The notes under the pieces: model-generated | The model's database searches: none | Told to the model about the DNA's origin: nothing | What the model saw: only the letters and a program-made list of their open reading frames with translations | Made by a program: the position numbers and the translations under genes | NCBI GenBank assembly: GCA_949902595.1 | Contig: CATLDC010000001.1 | Span: 310,001-374,000 of the forward strand | Reading direction: 5' to 3' | DNA from: an uncultured Candidatus Melainabacteria bacterium | Lineage (GTDB): Bacteria > Cyanobacteriota > Vampirovibrionia > Gastranaerophilales > Gastranaerophilaceae | DNA length: 64,000 bases | Shown: in pieces, positions 51,338 through 59,670 of the stretch | How positions within the stretch are numbered: position 1 is the first letter of the stretch | Layout of the letters: the number at the start of each line of letters is the position of its first letter

Positions 51338-51790
51338 TTAACCCAATTCAGAGGTGCAGTTAGGGCATCTTGTTGCGTTCAAATCTATGGTGGTGAAGCA
51401 GTACGGGCACTGTTTTGTTGTAGCCTTTTCTTCTTTGCAAAGTCTGTTTTTCATCGTGTTAATTGCTTTTATTATTGCAAACACCGCGCAGGCAACAATC
51501 AGAAAGCTTATCACGTTATTAAGAAACATCCCGTAATTTATTGTGACAGCACCTGCTGCCTTTGCTGCTTCCAGCGAATTAAAATGCTCGCCGTACGGAT
51601 AAATCTGGAAATACAGGTTTGAAAAATCGACTTTGCCCAGCAGAAGCCCGATTGGAGGCATGATAATGTCTTTGACAAGCGAGTCCACGATTTTTCCGAA
51701 AGACGCGCCGATAATTATACCTACTGCCATGTCAAGCACGTTTCCGCGCAGGATAAATTCTTTTAATTCGTTTGCAAGGTTTTTGAACAT
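51338..51790 (-). CDS. mscL: Large-conductance mechanosensitive channel with C-terminal zinc ribbon
   Basis: MscL opens under osmotic shock. The 150-residue product has the first helix pattern [20 protein letters not shown] near residue 16, the periplasmic loop and the second helix ([20 protein letters not shown]). The C-terminal 25 residues carry CPYC...CPNC, a zinc ribbon not typical of MscL, where the tail is usually a coiled helix bundle. A strong ribosome site (AAAGGAG) precedes the ATG. Confidence 0.92.
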   Translation of the reverse strand: MFKNLANELKEFILRGNVLDMAVGIIIGASFGKIVDSLVKDIIMPPIGLLLGKVDFSNLYFQIYPYGEHFNSLEAAKAAGAVTINYGMFLNNVISFLIVACAVFAIIKAINTMKNRLCKEEKATTKQCPYCFTTIDLNATRCPNCTSELG

Positions 51791-51858
51791 ATAAACTCCT
51801 TTTTAAGCATTTTAGCATTGCGGGAATTGTCAAGCAATTAGTAGAATGTTTATTAAAA

Positions 51859-52425
51859 CTATTTTACTTTCTCTCTCGCCCATTCAAAGACTGATTCATC
51901 TTTTTCAATTAAGCCATCGCCCAGCGTAATTATTTCTCCATTTTCATAATCATGAAAACAAAATGGTCTGCGACCTTTGCCTGTTACACAGCTTACATCC
52001 AATTTAAGCTCGCCATTTTTATAAAAATAACCTTTGATTTCATTTCCGCGCCAGTCTGTGTATATTTTTTCTGTAATTACCCCGTTTGCAAATTTTTGCG
52101 TTTCTATATTGGATTCTCTGGTGCTTCTCTTTAGCTCCCCCGTGAATTTTTCACCTGTGCCTTTTTTAACCAGAAAGTTGTTTTTAAATTCTAATCCATT
52201 CTTGTTAAGAATTTTTTCAAAACTTATTCTCGGGGGTTTTTTGACCGCAACTCTTCCGAGCGTTGCGATTACTCCTAAAGCTATCACTGAAAATAGGCCA
52301 ATTCCGACTTTTTCCATATTGCTCAGCCCTTCGGATTCCTGTTTTGGAGGGATGGTTGCAGGCTTTGTATTGCGAGGAGCGCTTCCGCGAAAATTAATTT
52401 GTGTAACAGTTGGTCTTATTTGCAC
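51859..52425 (-). CDS. Single-span membrane protein with FRG leader, unknown
   Basis: A 188-residue protein beginning MQIRPTVTQINFRGSAPRN, followed by one membrane helix near residue 40 (VGIGLFSVIALGVIATLG) and a soluble part with repeated beta strands (YTDWRGNEIKGYFYKNGELK) that recall MORN-like or toxin-related repeats. No named family. The leader is similar in kind to those at 32324, 45219 and 46414. Function unknown. Confidence 0.6.
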   Translation of the reverse strand: MQIRPTVTQINFRGSAPRNTKPATIPPKQESEGLSNMEKVGIGLFSVIALGVIATLGRVAVKKPPRISFEKILNKNGLEFKNNFLVKKGTGEKFTGELKRSTRESNIETQKFANGVITEKIYTDWRGNEIKGYFYKNGELKLDVSCVTGKGRRPFCFHDYENGEIITLGDGLIEKDESVFEWAREKVK

Positions 52426-52612
52426 GACAAATCCCTTTTTAAAAGTTCATGATATTGGTCATTAAACCATATTATAGCGTTACTTGTCAATATGACTTTA
52501 ACTTCGGTCAACTATTTTGCCAAAATGCGCACCCCTTGTACTCAAAACATGTTTATGTGAGAATAAAATAAAAGTATAAAGTAGTACTAAAAATATAAAG
52601 GAAACTAAGACA

Positions 52613-54700
52613 ATGGCTAGAAAAACTCCATTAGAAAAAATCAGAAATATTGGTATTGCTGCTCACATTGACGCAGGTAAAACCACTACAACTGAACGTA
52701 TCCTGTTCTACACAGGTAAAACACACAAAATCGGTGAAACTCACGACGGCGCAGCTGTAACCGACTTTATGGAACAAGAAAAAGAACGCGGTATCACAAT
52801 CCAATCAGCAGCTGTAACAGCTGAATGGAAAGGACACCAGATTAACATCATCGACACACCGGGCCACGTTGACTTCACAATCGAAGTAGAACGTTCTCTC
52901 CGTGTATTGGACGGTGTTGTTGCTGTATTCTGTGCTGTAGGTGGCGTTCAATCACAATCAGAAACAGTTTGGAGACAGGCTAACAGATATGAAGTACCTC
53001 GTATGGTATTTGTTAACAAAATGGACAGAACAGGTGCTGACTTCTACCGTGTAGTAGACCAAATCAAAAACAGATTAGGTGCTAACGCTGTTCCTATCCA
53101 GTTGCCAATCGGTGCAGAAGACAAGTTTACAGGCCTTGTTGACTTGATGACTATGAAGGCTGAAATCTACACTAACGATTTGGGTACTGATATCAGAGAA
53201 GAAGAAATCCCTGCTGAATTGGCAGAAAAAGCTAAGGAATACCACGATGCAATGGTTGAAGCTATCGCATCAGAGGACGACGCTTTGATGGAAAAATTCT
53301 TCGAAGACCCTGATTCAATCACTATTGAAGAATTAAAAGCAGGCTTAAGAAAAGCTGTTTGCGACAACAAAATCGTTCCTGTATGCTGCGGTACAGCGTT
53401 TAAGAACAAAGGTGTTCAGCTTCTTCTTAACAACGTTGTTGATTATATGCCATCACCTGTTGACGTTAAGGCTATTGAAGGTGAATTGGAAGACGGTACA
53501 AAAACTGAAAGACACTCTTCTGACTCTGAACCGTTCTCAGCTTTGTCATTCAAGGTTATGACAGACCCATTCGTAGGCCGTTTGACATTCTTAAGAGTTT
53601 ACTCAGGCGTAATCACTTCCGGCTCTTACGTTCTTAACTCAACTAACGGTAAGAAAGAACGTATCTCAAGATTGGTTCGTATGTACGCTGACCAACGTCT
53701 TGAAGAAACAGAAGTTTACGCAGGTGATATCTGCGCAGCAGTTGGTTTGAAAGACACTACTACAGGTGATACATTGTGCGACGAAAAAGCTCCTATCATC
53801 CTTGAAAGAATGACTTTCCCTGAACCGGTTATCTCTGTTGCGATTGAGCCAAAAACAAAAGCTGACCAGGATAAAATGGGTATCGCGCTTCAGAAACTTG
53901 CTGAAGAAGATCCATCATTCAGAGTTAAATCAGACGCTGAAACAGGCCAGACAATCATTTCAGGTATGGGCGAACTTCACCTTGATATCATTGTTGACCG
54001 TATGTTGAGAGAATTTAAAGTTGAAGCTAACATCGGTAAACCTCAGGTTGCATACCGTGAAACAATCCGCGGTAACGCTGATCAGGATTCTAAATTTGCT
54101 CGTCAGTCAGGTGGTAAAGGTCAATACGGTCACGTTAAGATTAGAATCTCTCCTGCTGAAGAAAACGCAGGCTTCGTATTCGAAAACAAAATTGTCGGTG
54201 GTGCTATTCCTAAGGAATACATCGAACCTGCAAGAAAAGGTATGGAAGAAGCTCTTGAAGGCGGTATCTTAGCCGGATTCCCTATGATTGACGTTAAGGT
54301 TGAACTTTATGATGGTTCTTACCACGAAGTCGACTCTTCAGAAATGGCGTTCAAAATCGCTGGTTCAATGGCGATTAAAGAAGGTACAAGAAAAGCACAA
54401 CCTTGTATCCTTGAGCCTATGATGAAGGTTGAAATCGAAATTCCTGATGAATTCACTGGTACAATCATTGGTGACATTTCAAGAAGACGCGGACGTGTTG
54501 AAGGTCAGGAACCTGTAGGTAACACAGGTAACGTAATCGTAAGAGCGTTGGTACCTCTGGCAAACATGTTTGGTTACGCAACTGACTTGAGATCAAACAC
54601 TCAAGGCCGCGGTACATTCTCTATGGAATTTAAATGCTACGAACAAGTACCTGCTAACATCGAAAAAGAAATCATCGAAAAATCAGGCTCTTCTAAGTAG
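52613..54700 (+). CDS. fusA: Translation elongation factor G
   Basis: EF-G drives translocation. The 695-residue product has the GTPase motifs [15 protein letters not shown] near residue 17, [12 protein letters not shown] near residue 80 and [10 protein letters not shown] near residue 134, then domains II-V with RGMG-like [15 protein letters not shown] near residue 445 and [10 protein letters not shown] near residue 620. It has an AAGGAA ribosome site, seems more codon-biased than its neighbours, and ends in a terminator. No ribosomal protein genes are adjacent, unlike the usual rpsL-rpsG-fusA order. Confidence 0.97.
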   Translation: MARKTPLEKIRNIGIAAHIDAGKTTTTERILFYTGKTHKIGETHDGAAVTDFMEQEKERGITIQSAAVTAEWKGHQINIIDTPGHVDFTIEVERSLRVLDGVVAVFCAVGGVQSQSETVWRQANRYEVPRMVFVNKMDRTGADFYRVVDQIKNRLGANAVPIQLPIGAEDKFTGLVDLMTMKAEIYTNDLGTDIREEEIPAELAEKAKEYHDAMVEAIASEDDALMEKFFEDPDSITIEELKAGLRKAVCDNKIVPVCCGTAFKNKGVQLLLNNVVDYMPSPVDVKAIEGELEDGTKTERHSSDSEPFSALSFKVMTDPFVGRLTFLRVYSGVITSGSYVLNSTNGKKERISRLVRMYADQRLEETEVYAGDICAAVGLKDTTTGDTLCDEKAPIILERMTFPEPVISVAIEPKTKADQDKMGIALQKLAEEDPSFRVKSDAETGQTIISGMGELHLDIIVDRMLREFKVEANIGKPQVAYRETIRGNADQDSKFARQSGGKGQYGHVKIRISPAEENAGFVFENKIVGGAIPKEYIEPARKGMEEALEGGILAGFPMIDVKVELYDGSYHEVDSSEMAFKIAGSMAIKEGTRKAQPCILEPMMKVEIEIPDEFTGTIIGDISRRRGRVEGQEPVGNTGNVIVRALVPLANMFGYATDLRSNTQGRGTFSMEFKCYEQVPANIEKEIIEKSGSSK

Positions 54701-54715
54701 GATAGAGAAAATATA

Positions 54716-54754
54716 AATAAAATCGGGTGTTTAAATTAAACACCCGATTTTATT
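54716..54754 (+). terminator. Intrinsic terminator of fusA
   Basis: AATAAAATCGGGTGTTTAA and TTAAACACCCGATTTTATT form a long perfect stem just after fusA. Confidence 0.9.
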
Positions 54755-54758
54755 ATTT

Positions 54759-54858
54759 AAAATAGCTATCACCCTGATAGTGCTGATAGCTATTTTACAA
54801 TCCGTATTGTAAAGGAAACGGTTAAGCTCTAGTTACCAGCTAGGGCTTTTCCCTTACA
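54759..54858 (-). ncRNA. Small structured RNA C
   Basis: A minus-strand transcript of about 100 nt is predicted from 54857 to a terminator hairpin at 54796-54759. Its first bases TGTAAGGG pair with CCTTTACA to close an arm that also holds AAGCCCTAG / CTAGAGCTT (one wobble) around the loop CTGGTAA. The internal bulge contains CCGT, complementary to ACGG in the loop of a following ACAAT/ATTGT hairpin. The final stem AAAATAGCTATCA/TGATAGCTATTTT ends it. It is unrelated in sequence to RNAs A and B. It lies downstream of the 101-residue protein gene on the same strand. Function unknown. Confidence 0.55.
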
Positions 54859-54863
54859 TATAT

Positions 54864-54892
54864 ATTATAACTGGTAGCTTTAGATTTTTCAA
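54864..54892 (-). promoter_or_regulatory. Promoter of RNA C
   Basis: On the minus strand TTGAAA (54892-54887) and TATAAT (54869-54864) are exactly 17 bases apart, and the predicted start lies at the first base of the RNA's closing stem. Confidence 0.7.
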
Positions 54893-54911
54893 GTGTGCTC
54901 AAAAATAAAAT

Positions 54912-55217
54912 CTATATCACACTAATAATTTCTTCCCATTCTGTTAGAATGCAATTCATATGCGTGATTATTGTAGATAACTTGTTGTAGCAAAATTTTA
55001 ATACTTTGATATTTTTGCGCTCTTTGTTTATTACTAGCTTTTCGAGGATTCTTAGATGCAGCCTGTGCGCAAAAAATACCGCAAGAAATTTTTGACTTAT
55101 TTCTTTCAAATCGTCGTATATTTCTGTTTCAATGGAATCTTCTTGAATCTTGCTTTTGATAATTCTGTCTTCTGCATTTTCTAATTCTTTTAAAAATTTT
55201 TTTTCTTCTTTGTTCAT
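54912..55217 (-). CDS. Small helical protein beside HTH regulator, unknown
   Basis: A 101-residue protein, charged and helical (KKFLKELENAEDRIIKSKIQ, LKEISQKFLAVFFAHRLHLR), with no domain I recognise. The start at 55217 follows TTGGAG by eight bases. It is divergent from a 72-residue HTH protein and shares an operator region with it, a layout of toxin-antitoxin or phage-type control modules. A small RNA follows at its 3' side. Function unknown. Confidence 0.5.
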   Translation of the reverse strand: MNKEEKKFLKELENAEDRIIKSKIQEDSIETEIYDDLKEISQKFLAVFFAHRLHLRILEKLVINKERKNIKVLKFCYNKLSTIITHMNCILTEWEEIISVI

Positions 55218-55245
55218 GTTGTTTACTCCAATCAGCACTATGATT

Positions 55246-55274
55246 ATTGTAGCTAGTTGCCGGCAATAAGTCAA
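55246..55274 (-). promoter_or_regulatory. Promoter with palindromic operator
   Basis: On the minus strand TTGACT (55274-55269) and TACAAT (55251-55246) are 17 bases apart. The spacer contains the perfect palindrome TTGCCGGCAA at 55257-55266. The divergent HTH gene starts at 55310, so the palindrome lies upstream of both and is the probable operator. Confidence 0.6.
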
Positions 55275-55309
55275 CATCTTATTATAATGTTATAAAAGAT
55301 TACTTTAAT

Positions 55310-55528
55310 ATGATAAACGACAAGATTAACCAGAAAATCAAATTAGAAAGAATGAAAAAAGGCTTTTCACAAGAGAAGCTGGCTAATGAAGCAGGCTTGA
55401 GTAGAAATGCCATTTGGAAGATAGAATCAGGGCGAGTGCGTCCAACAGTTGATTCGTTGGAAAAAATTGCAGAGGCTTTGGAGATTGATTTTGCAGTACT
55501 TACTGATGTTAGCAAAGTAGATTTATAA
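55310..55528 (+). CDS. XRE-family HTH regulator
   Basis: A 72-residue protein consisting of one Cro/C1-type helix-turn-helix: MINDKINQKIKLERMKKGFS, QEKLANEAGLSRNAIWKIES, RVRPTVDSLEKIAEALEI. TATAAT at 55283-55288 suits its promoter, and no clear ribosome site is seen. It is divergent from the 101-residue gene and probably represses it and itself through the palindrome at 55257-55266. Such stand-alone regulators are typical of toxin-antitoxin or integrated elements. Confidence 0.85.
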   Translation: MINDKINQKIKLERMKKGFSQEKLANEAGLSRNAIWKIESGRVRPTVDSLEKIAEALEIDFAVLTDVSKVDL

Positions 55529-55564
55529 CACAGTAGGGTGCGCTCACTAGCGCACCATGTTGCT

Positions 55565-56878
55565 TTACAAATTAACCGCAAACCCGAACAACTCCGCGGC
55601 TTTAAAATTATACGCCCTGCCGTCATCCTTGGTAAACAAATTCTCCCAATGCGAAAGCGGCGTGCCGTCCGTTGAATACGACGGATTTGTCATCATTAAA
55701 TGATGTGTATTCGTGTCGTACCTCAGCGGAAACAGGTCTTCCATTTGCATGAAGCTCGGAAGCTTGTCACTCGGGTATTCGTAAGCAAAAAGCGTCGAAT
55801 TAATCCGGTTGAGCCGGTCTTCGTAGCTTCTTCCGCCCTCGTCGTTGTCGTTCGAGACTTCAACACCCGGCGCGTACTCTTTGCTGTACTTGAATTGGGT
55901 TGACCAGCATTTGACCTTGTCGTAATTATCAGGAGGCACAAACGCTGTACCCGTTGTAAGTCCGAGGTTTTTATACCGTTCAAAATCTCCGGTACTCTTT
56001 TCTCCAACAAAGCTGAGCGAGGTTTTGCCCGAGCGGGTTCGGATTTCGTATAGAATGTATTGCATCTGCTCGTACCCCGGAAGCGCGCCCACGCCCGCGT
56101 AGTTTTGCATGTCGTAGCCGCCGATGTGTTTAGCCGAATCAATGAAAATTGACTCGAACCCGAGGTTAATCAGTTTAACGTGTTCATTAATAAACATTTC
56201 CTGATGTTCAGGGTTGTCCCAATTAAATGTCACGTCGTTTTCGTAAGGGTAGGCAACCTTTATCTGGTCAGCAGAAATTACTGTTCTGAATCCGGTTTTG
56301 AGTCCGTGTATGTGTGCAAGCTGGTTAAACGCCTGAAACTGTTCTTCGGGTGAAATCTTGTCTACGATATCGTAGTCAATAATGTTTCCGCTGTATCCGG
56401 CGTTAAGTTTTATACCGTAGATAGAGTTTTCTTCAAACGGGCCTTTGTTATAGCCGTCACCGTAGATATTCGGGAAGATTTGTGACAGAATCACGCAGTT
56501 TGCCCAGCTTTTTGCAGAGGGCGGGAGTGCAGGAAGCAGCTTGATTGAGCTAAGGATTCCGTTTTTTGTTCTGTCGCCGTGCATTTCTGCAATGGCGCGG
56601 TTGTTTATTTCGATATAATTAGCGAGCCGGCCCCACTTGTCACCGTAGTTTGGCGTTTCGATATTGTCCGGAAAAGTCGGGTAGAACTCTCCGCTTTCGT
56701 TGATTGTGACGAGTGATTCCACTGCTTGTTTTACGCTTCTGTTCAGAAGTTCTGATGGCAGGATATTTGCGAGCCATTTTTTATTGCCTGATGCAAAGGT
56801 GCGTTCTTTGCTCCATTCATCAGGGCTTAATTTCGTATTCTCTCCAAGAGCATTAAGTAGTTTATTTACAGCATTCAT
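55565..56878 (-). CDS. GH13-like (alpha-amylase fold) glycoside hydrolase-type protein
   Basis: A 437-residue protein with a TIM-barrel glycoside hydrolase pattern. HIHGLKTGFRTV near residue 190, the nucleophile-type strand FESIFIDSAKHIGGYDM near residue 240 (Asp in FIDSAKH corresponds to the GH13 region II Asp) and the acid-base strand LSFVGEKSTG near residue 288 (Glu). No signal peptide, so it may act on cytoplasmic glucan such as glycogen; the glycogen synthase at the other end of the window suits this. It lacks some usual GH13 motifs, so the exact activity is open. Confidence 0.6.
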   Translation of the reverse strand: MNAVNKLLNALGENTKLSPDEWSKERTFASGNKKWLANILPSELLNRSVKQAVESLVTINESGEFYPTFPDNIETPNYGDKWGRLANYIEINNRAIAEMHGDRTKNGILSSIKLLPALPPSAKSWANCVILSQIFPNIYGDGYNKGPFEENSIYGIKLNAGYSGNIIDYDIVDKISPEEQFQAFNQLAHIHGLKTGFRTVISADQIKVAYPYENDVTFNWDNPEHQEMFINEHVKLINLGFESIFIDSAKHIGGYDMQNYAGVGALPGYEQMQYILYEIRTRSGKTSLSFVGEKSTGDFERYKNLGLTTGTAFVPPDNYDKVKCWSTQFKYSKEYAPGVEVSNDNDEGGRSYEDRLNRINSTLFAYEYPSDKLPSFMQMEDLFPLRYDTNTHHLMMTNPSYSTDGTPLSHWENLFTKDDGRAYNFKAAELFGFAVNL

Positions 56879-56952
56879 ACTAAAAGTTTAGCGCTAATCG
56901 GGCTTAAAAAATCCTGCTTTAGTCTAATTAATATCTAATCTTTTCTGGTAAT

Positions 56953-57936
56953 TTAGCCAAGAGCCAATACGGCTGCAAGTGAGAGCAGCAGGGAGAAATA
57001 GACCATCAGATTTCTGGACTGGTACATTCTAATCATAAACGCCCAGGCGTTGAGCTTAATCAATCGCTCTTTGTTTTCCATCGGAAAATGGAACCACCTG
57101 TTTTCAGGCACGGATTTCGGGTTTACAGTAAAATCAACCATTGATTTATACATATCAACCGCGAGCGGAATCGTCAGATAAACAAGCATAACCTGCCAGT
57201 CGAGGATATCAAAAATGCAAAGCAGCAGCGGGGAAACATAAGCCGCTACAAGCAGCCACTTGAGCACAACAAGCGCGTCCAGCGGGGAATCAAACGAGGT
57301 TGCAAGGGTTTGCTTGTCCTCTTTTCTGTCGTATTCAAAGTCCATAACTGTGTGTATGTATAGAAGAATGACTGTCATGAACATCGTCGGGAGCGAGAGC
57401 AGAATGACTTCCCACGAGTATGTTTTTGTCATAACATAGTACACCCCGCCGAACAGAGCCGGCCCGTAAGCAAGTGCCACAGCCGCTTCTGAAAGCTTCA
57501 GTTTAGACAGGAACGAATAAAGCACCGCAATTAAGCCGCCTGCGAGCGCAAAATATACGACCCCGATTCCGCATTTGAGGAAGAAAAAGAGTCCGGTTAA
57601 TGCTGCTAAGCCCAGATAAGTGCAGGCAAGAATTAGGACGTCTGATTCTTTGAAGAATCCGGCTACGAGGTATCTGCACTTTGTTTTCTGGCAGTTTTTG
57701 AGGTATTCTTTTTTGTCAAAGTCAGCCTGTTTTATGAGTGATTTGTAGTCAAAGTAATCGTCCAGAACATTTGTTGCGAGGTGCGCAAGCGAGATTCCGA
57801 CAAGCGCAAGCAAGCCGTATCCGATATTTCCTCCTTCAAGGGCTGAATAAGTAAAAACCACGAGCCATGACAGGATTGTCATAGGAAGTGAAAACACCCT
57901 TGAGCATTCTAGAACAGTAAAAACTTTGTTGAGCAT
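56953..57936 (-). CDS. UbiA-family prenyltransferase (MenA-like)
   Basis: A 327-residue integral membrane protein with about nine helices. The two aspartate-rich motifs are NVLDDYFDYK near residue 60 and VMDFEYDRKEDKQTLA near residue 195, which bind the prenyl diphosphate through Mg. Such enzymes prenylate aromatic rings for menaquinone, haem or related lipids; the pattern is nearest to MenA, which is only suggestive. The gene starts six bases after TGCTAAAAT with no ribosome site (leaderless). The inner membrane is its place. Confidence 0.8.
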   Translation of the reverse strand: MLNKVFTVLECSRVFSLPMTILSWLVVFTYSALEGGNIGYGLLALVGISLAHLATNVLDDYFDYKSLIKQADFDKKEYLKNCQKTKCRYLVAGFFKESDVLILACTYLGLAALTGLFFFLKCGIGVVYFALAGGLIAVLYSFLSKLKLSEAAVALAYGPALFGGVYYVMTKTYSWEVILLSLPTMFMTVILLYIHTVMDFEYDRKEDKQTLATSFDSPLDALVVLKWLLVAAYVSPLLLCIFDILDWQVMLVYLTIPLAVDMYKSMVDFTVNPKSVPENRWFHFPMENKERLIKLNAWAFMIRMYQSRNLMVYFSLLLSLAAVLALG

Positions 57937-57942
57937 AAGAAT

Positions 57943-57951
57943 ATTTTAGCA
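57943..57951 (-). promoter_or_regulatory. Extended -10 promoter of the UbiA-family gene
   Basis: Minus-strand TGCTAAAAT ends six bases before the ATG at 57936. The 20 bases up to the ATG differ by one base from those before the gene at 961. Confidence 0.55.
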
Positions 57952-57973
57952 TAATAAGTGTTCTGTACAAGAC

Positions 57974-58002
57974 TTGAAAAAGTAAGAATGGCAGGCTATA
58001 AT
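57974..58002 (+). promoter_or_regulatory. Promoter of RNA B
   Basis: TTGAAA (57974-57979) and TATAAT (57997-58002) are 17 bases apart. The start is predicted at 58009, the first base of RNA B's closing stem. The sequence from the -10 box to the stem is the same as for RNA A apart from one base. Confidence 0.8.
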
Positions 58003-58008
58003 ATAAGT

Positions 58009-58095
58009 AGATAGTTTTGATACGGTAAATCTCGACACCGAAGCTTTTGGCTACAGAGGGATATTTCGAGTCCTCAGAATCAAGACTATCTTTTT
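58009..58095 (+). ncRNA. Small structured RNA B, convergent with gene B
   Basis: A predicted 87-nt transcript running from AGATAG to a T5 run. The closing stem is 13 pairs with one wobble (AGATAGTTTTGAT / ATCAAGACTATCT). Internal hairpins are CGGT...ACCG, AGC...GCT and GAGG...CCTC. CTCGA in the first loop is complementary to TCGAG in the last, in the place of CTCCC and GGGAG of RNA A: both positions changed together. It overlaps the last ten bases of gene B, including the stop codon. The one mismatch of the mRNA-sense strand (C-A) becomes a U-G pair in this orientation, favouring it as the functional strand. Confidence 0.72.
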
Positions 58096-58574
58096 ATTGC
58101 CTTATAACGTTGCAAGTCTTTTGATAATTGATTAGTGTTGGTTTTATGAAATGTCGTTATATAATTTTCGGCTCTGTTTTCTGTTCTTTTTATTACAAAC
58201 TGGTATAATTTGTCAGAGATTTTAAAATAAATCAAATTTTTGTTGCCCTTTAAAAGAGTGTATTCAGCTCTCTTAATAAATAATGCCAGCTGTTTGTATT
58301 CAAAGAGCGTGATTTCAGGATGTTCAATAATATTTTTGACAAGGCTGTCAATAGATAAGCGAATCTCTTTGGAGTGACTGCCAATAGCCTGCTGTTCTTC
58401 TAATTCCAGCTCCCCAATTTTGAAGAACCCGTGCAAAAAAGATTTTTTATAATTATTTCTAATAAATTCGATTTTGATTTTGTTATTACCATTTTCTTTG
58501 AGTGCAGCAACGGTTTCTTTTGCTTTAGAATATAAATCATCAATAGAATCGTATTCTTTAGGATTGTAGAACAT
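58086..58574 (-). CDS. Nuclease-like small protein B (toxin candidate), paired with convergent RNA
   Basis: A 162-residue protein paralogous to that at 18167-18598 with the same block order. Its IRLSIDSLVKNIIEHPEITL and KLYQFVIKRTENRAENYITTF match BECR-type ribonuclease patterns better than copy A. Gene B starts five bases after the preceding small gene, and follows nanE, nanK and that gene on the same strand, so it is expressed from the nan operon rather than from its own leaderless promoter. Its TAG stop lies in the closing stem of RNA B. Function is inferred from the layout; alternative families cannot be excluded. Confidence 0.6.
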   Translation of the reverse strand: MFYNPKEYDSIDDLYSKAKETVAALKENGNNKIKIEFIRNNYKKSFLHGFFKIGELELEEQQAIGSHSKEIRLSIDSLVKNIIEHPEITLFEYKQLALFIKRAEYTLLKGNKNLIYFKISDKLYQFVIKRTENRAENYITTFHKTNTNQLSKDLQRYKAIKR

Positions 58575-58579
58575 AAAAT

Positions 58580-58795
58580 TTAACCCACAAGCCCGCCAAA
58601 CGCCATCACATCCTCGTACGCGGCGCCGGCTTCGAGCATTTCCTCTGCGGTGAAACCAAACAGGGTTATTGTATCAATTACTTCGTTTTTGTTCTCAATG
58701 TTTTTTATAACAGAATCAAGCGCGGATTCGCGTGTCATGTACTTGAACCTGTCGTTTATTCCCTGCTTGAGACTTCTGCGCTTTGCTTTTCCCAT
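58580..58795 (-). CDS. Small protein in nan operon, unknown
   Basis: A 71-residue protein starting MGKAKRRSLKQGINDRFKYM and ending in an acidic helix with GFTAEEMLEAGAAYEDVM. No known domain. It starts in the nanK stop codon (TAATG) and ends five bases before gene B, so it is translationally coupled to both. Its position directly before gene B suggests a partner of the nuclease-like protein, for instance a protein antitoxin or adaptor, but nothing in the sequence proves it. Confidence 0.5.
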   Translation of the reverse strand: MGKAKRRSLKQGINDRFKYMTRESALDSVIKNIENKNEVIDTITLFGFTAEEMLEAGAAYEDVMAFGGLVG

Positions 58796-59670
58796 TATTC
58801 AAGCCCCCCGAGCGCAAGCAAAGCTGCACCAATCATTCCGGCATAATTGCCTGCGGTTGCAAGCCGCACGGAAGTCGGCGCTGTGACGATTTGGGAATTA
58901 ACCTGTTCTTCTACCCTTTTTACGTCTACAAACTGCGCCATTGAGCCTGACAAAACAAAACAATCAGGGTCAAAAATGTTTGCAAGCCCTATAAGCCCGT
59001 TTATAATATCGTTTTGCCAGCGATTGAAGACTTCAATCATCTTCTGATCGTTGTTTTTCACGCCTTCAATAACATCGTAAGTCGTCACATCCTTGTTGTT
59101 GAGCGCTTCTTCTGCGTCGAGCTTCAAGCCTTTTCCGGAAGTGTAGATTTCAAAACAGTCCCAGCTTCCGCAGGTGCATTTTCTGCGCTTGTCAGGATAC
59201 ATCTTGAAATGCATTTCTCCGGCAGCACCAGACTTTCCCTTTAAAAGTCTGTCGTTAATAATTATCCCGCCGCCAACACCCGTGCCGAGGGTAAGCATTA
59301 CAGAAACAGACGTACCTTTTGAGGCTCCGATTTTGTACTCCGCCCACGCAGCTGCGTTCGCGTCGTTTTCAAGAAAAACTTTTTTGCTGCTCAATGACTG
59401 AAAATCAATTGTGTAATACCCCTCAACAAGATTTCCGGTAGAGCCGATTACCGCATTGTTTTCGTTGTTTACCGCACCTGCTGTCGCAATTGCTACAATC
59501 TCGACCTCATTCTCGTGCTTTGAAATTTGGTCTCTAAGCAGAGCCTTAATCTCTTCTATGGTTTTCGGAGTGGAAAACTTCTCAATCTCTGCAATGATTT
59601 TACCTGATTCATCGATAATTGTGCTGAAAATCTTTGTCCCGCCAATATCAAAGGCTAAAGCTTTTTTCAT
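58795..59670 (-). CDS. ROK-family sugar kinase, probably ManNAc kinase
   Basis: A 291-residue ROK kinase: phosphate motif FDIGGTKIFSTII near residue 7, ENDANAAAWAEYKIG near residue 105 (catalytic Asp), LTLGTGVGGGIII near residue 130, GAAGEMHF near residue 150, and the zinc motif CTCGSWDCFEIYTSG near residue 168. The adjacent, overlapping NanE gene indicates that the substrate is N-acetylmannosamine (NanK-type role); the kinase sequence alone could also fit glucose. Cytoplasmic. The nanE stop overlaps its ATG (ATGA). Confidence 0.85.
   Translation of the reverse strand: MKKALAFDIGGTKIFSTIIDESGKIIAEIEKFSTPKTIEEIKALLRDQISKHENEVEIVAIATAGAVNNENNAVIGSTGNLVEGYYTIDFQSLSSKKVFLENDANAAAWAEYKIGASKGTSVSVMLTLGTGVGGGIIINDRLLKGKSGAAGEMHFKMYPDKRRKCTCGSWDCFEIYTSGKGLKLDAEEALNNKDVTTYDVIEGVKNNDQKMIEVFNRWQNDIINGLIGLANIFDPDCFVLSGSMAQFVDVKRVEEQVNSQIVTAPTSVRLATAGNYAGMIGAALLALGGLE

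Noticed and set aside
53167..53409. Antisense open frame in fusA
   Set aside because: It follows from the codon bias of fusA and lacks any start signal.
54716..54860. Riboswitch downstream of fusA
   Set aside because: No plus-strand gene follows within the region and the promoter found is on the minus strand, so a small RNA is the simpler reading.
58040..58075. Hammerhead ribozyme, suggested by GAGGACTCGAAA on the minus strand
   Set aside because: The invariant CUGAUGA core and the correct stem order are absent, and copy A lacks the GAAA.
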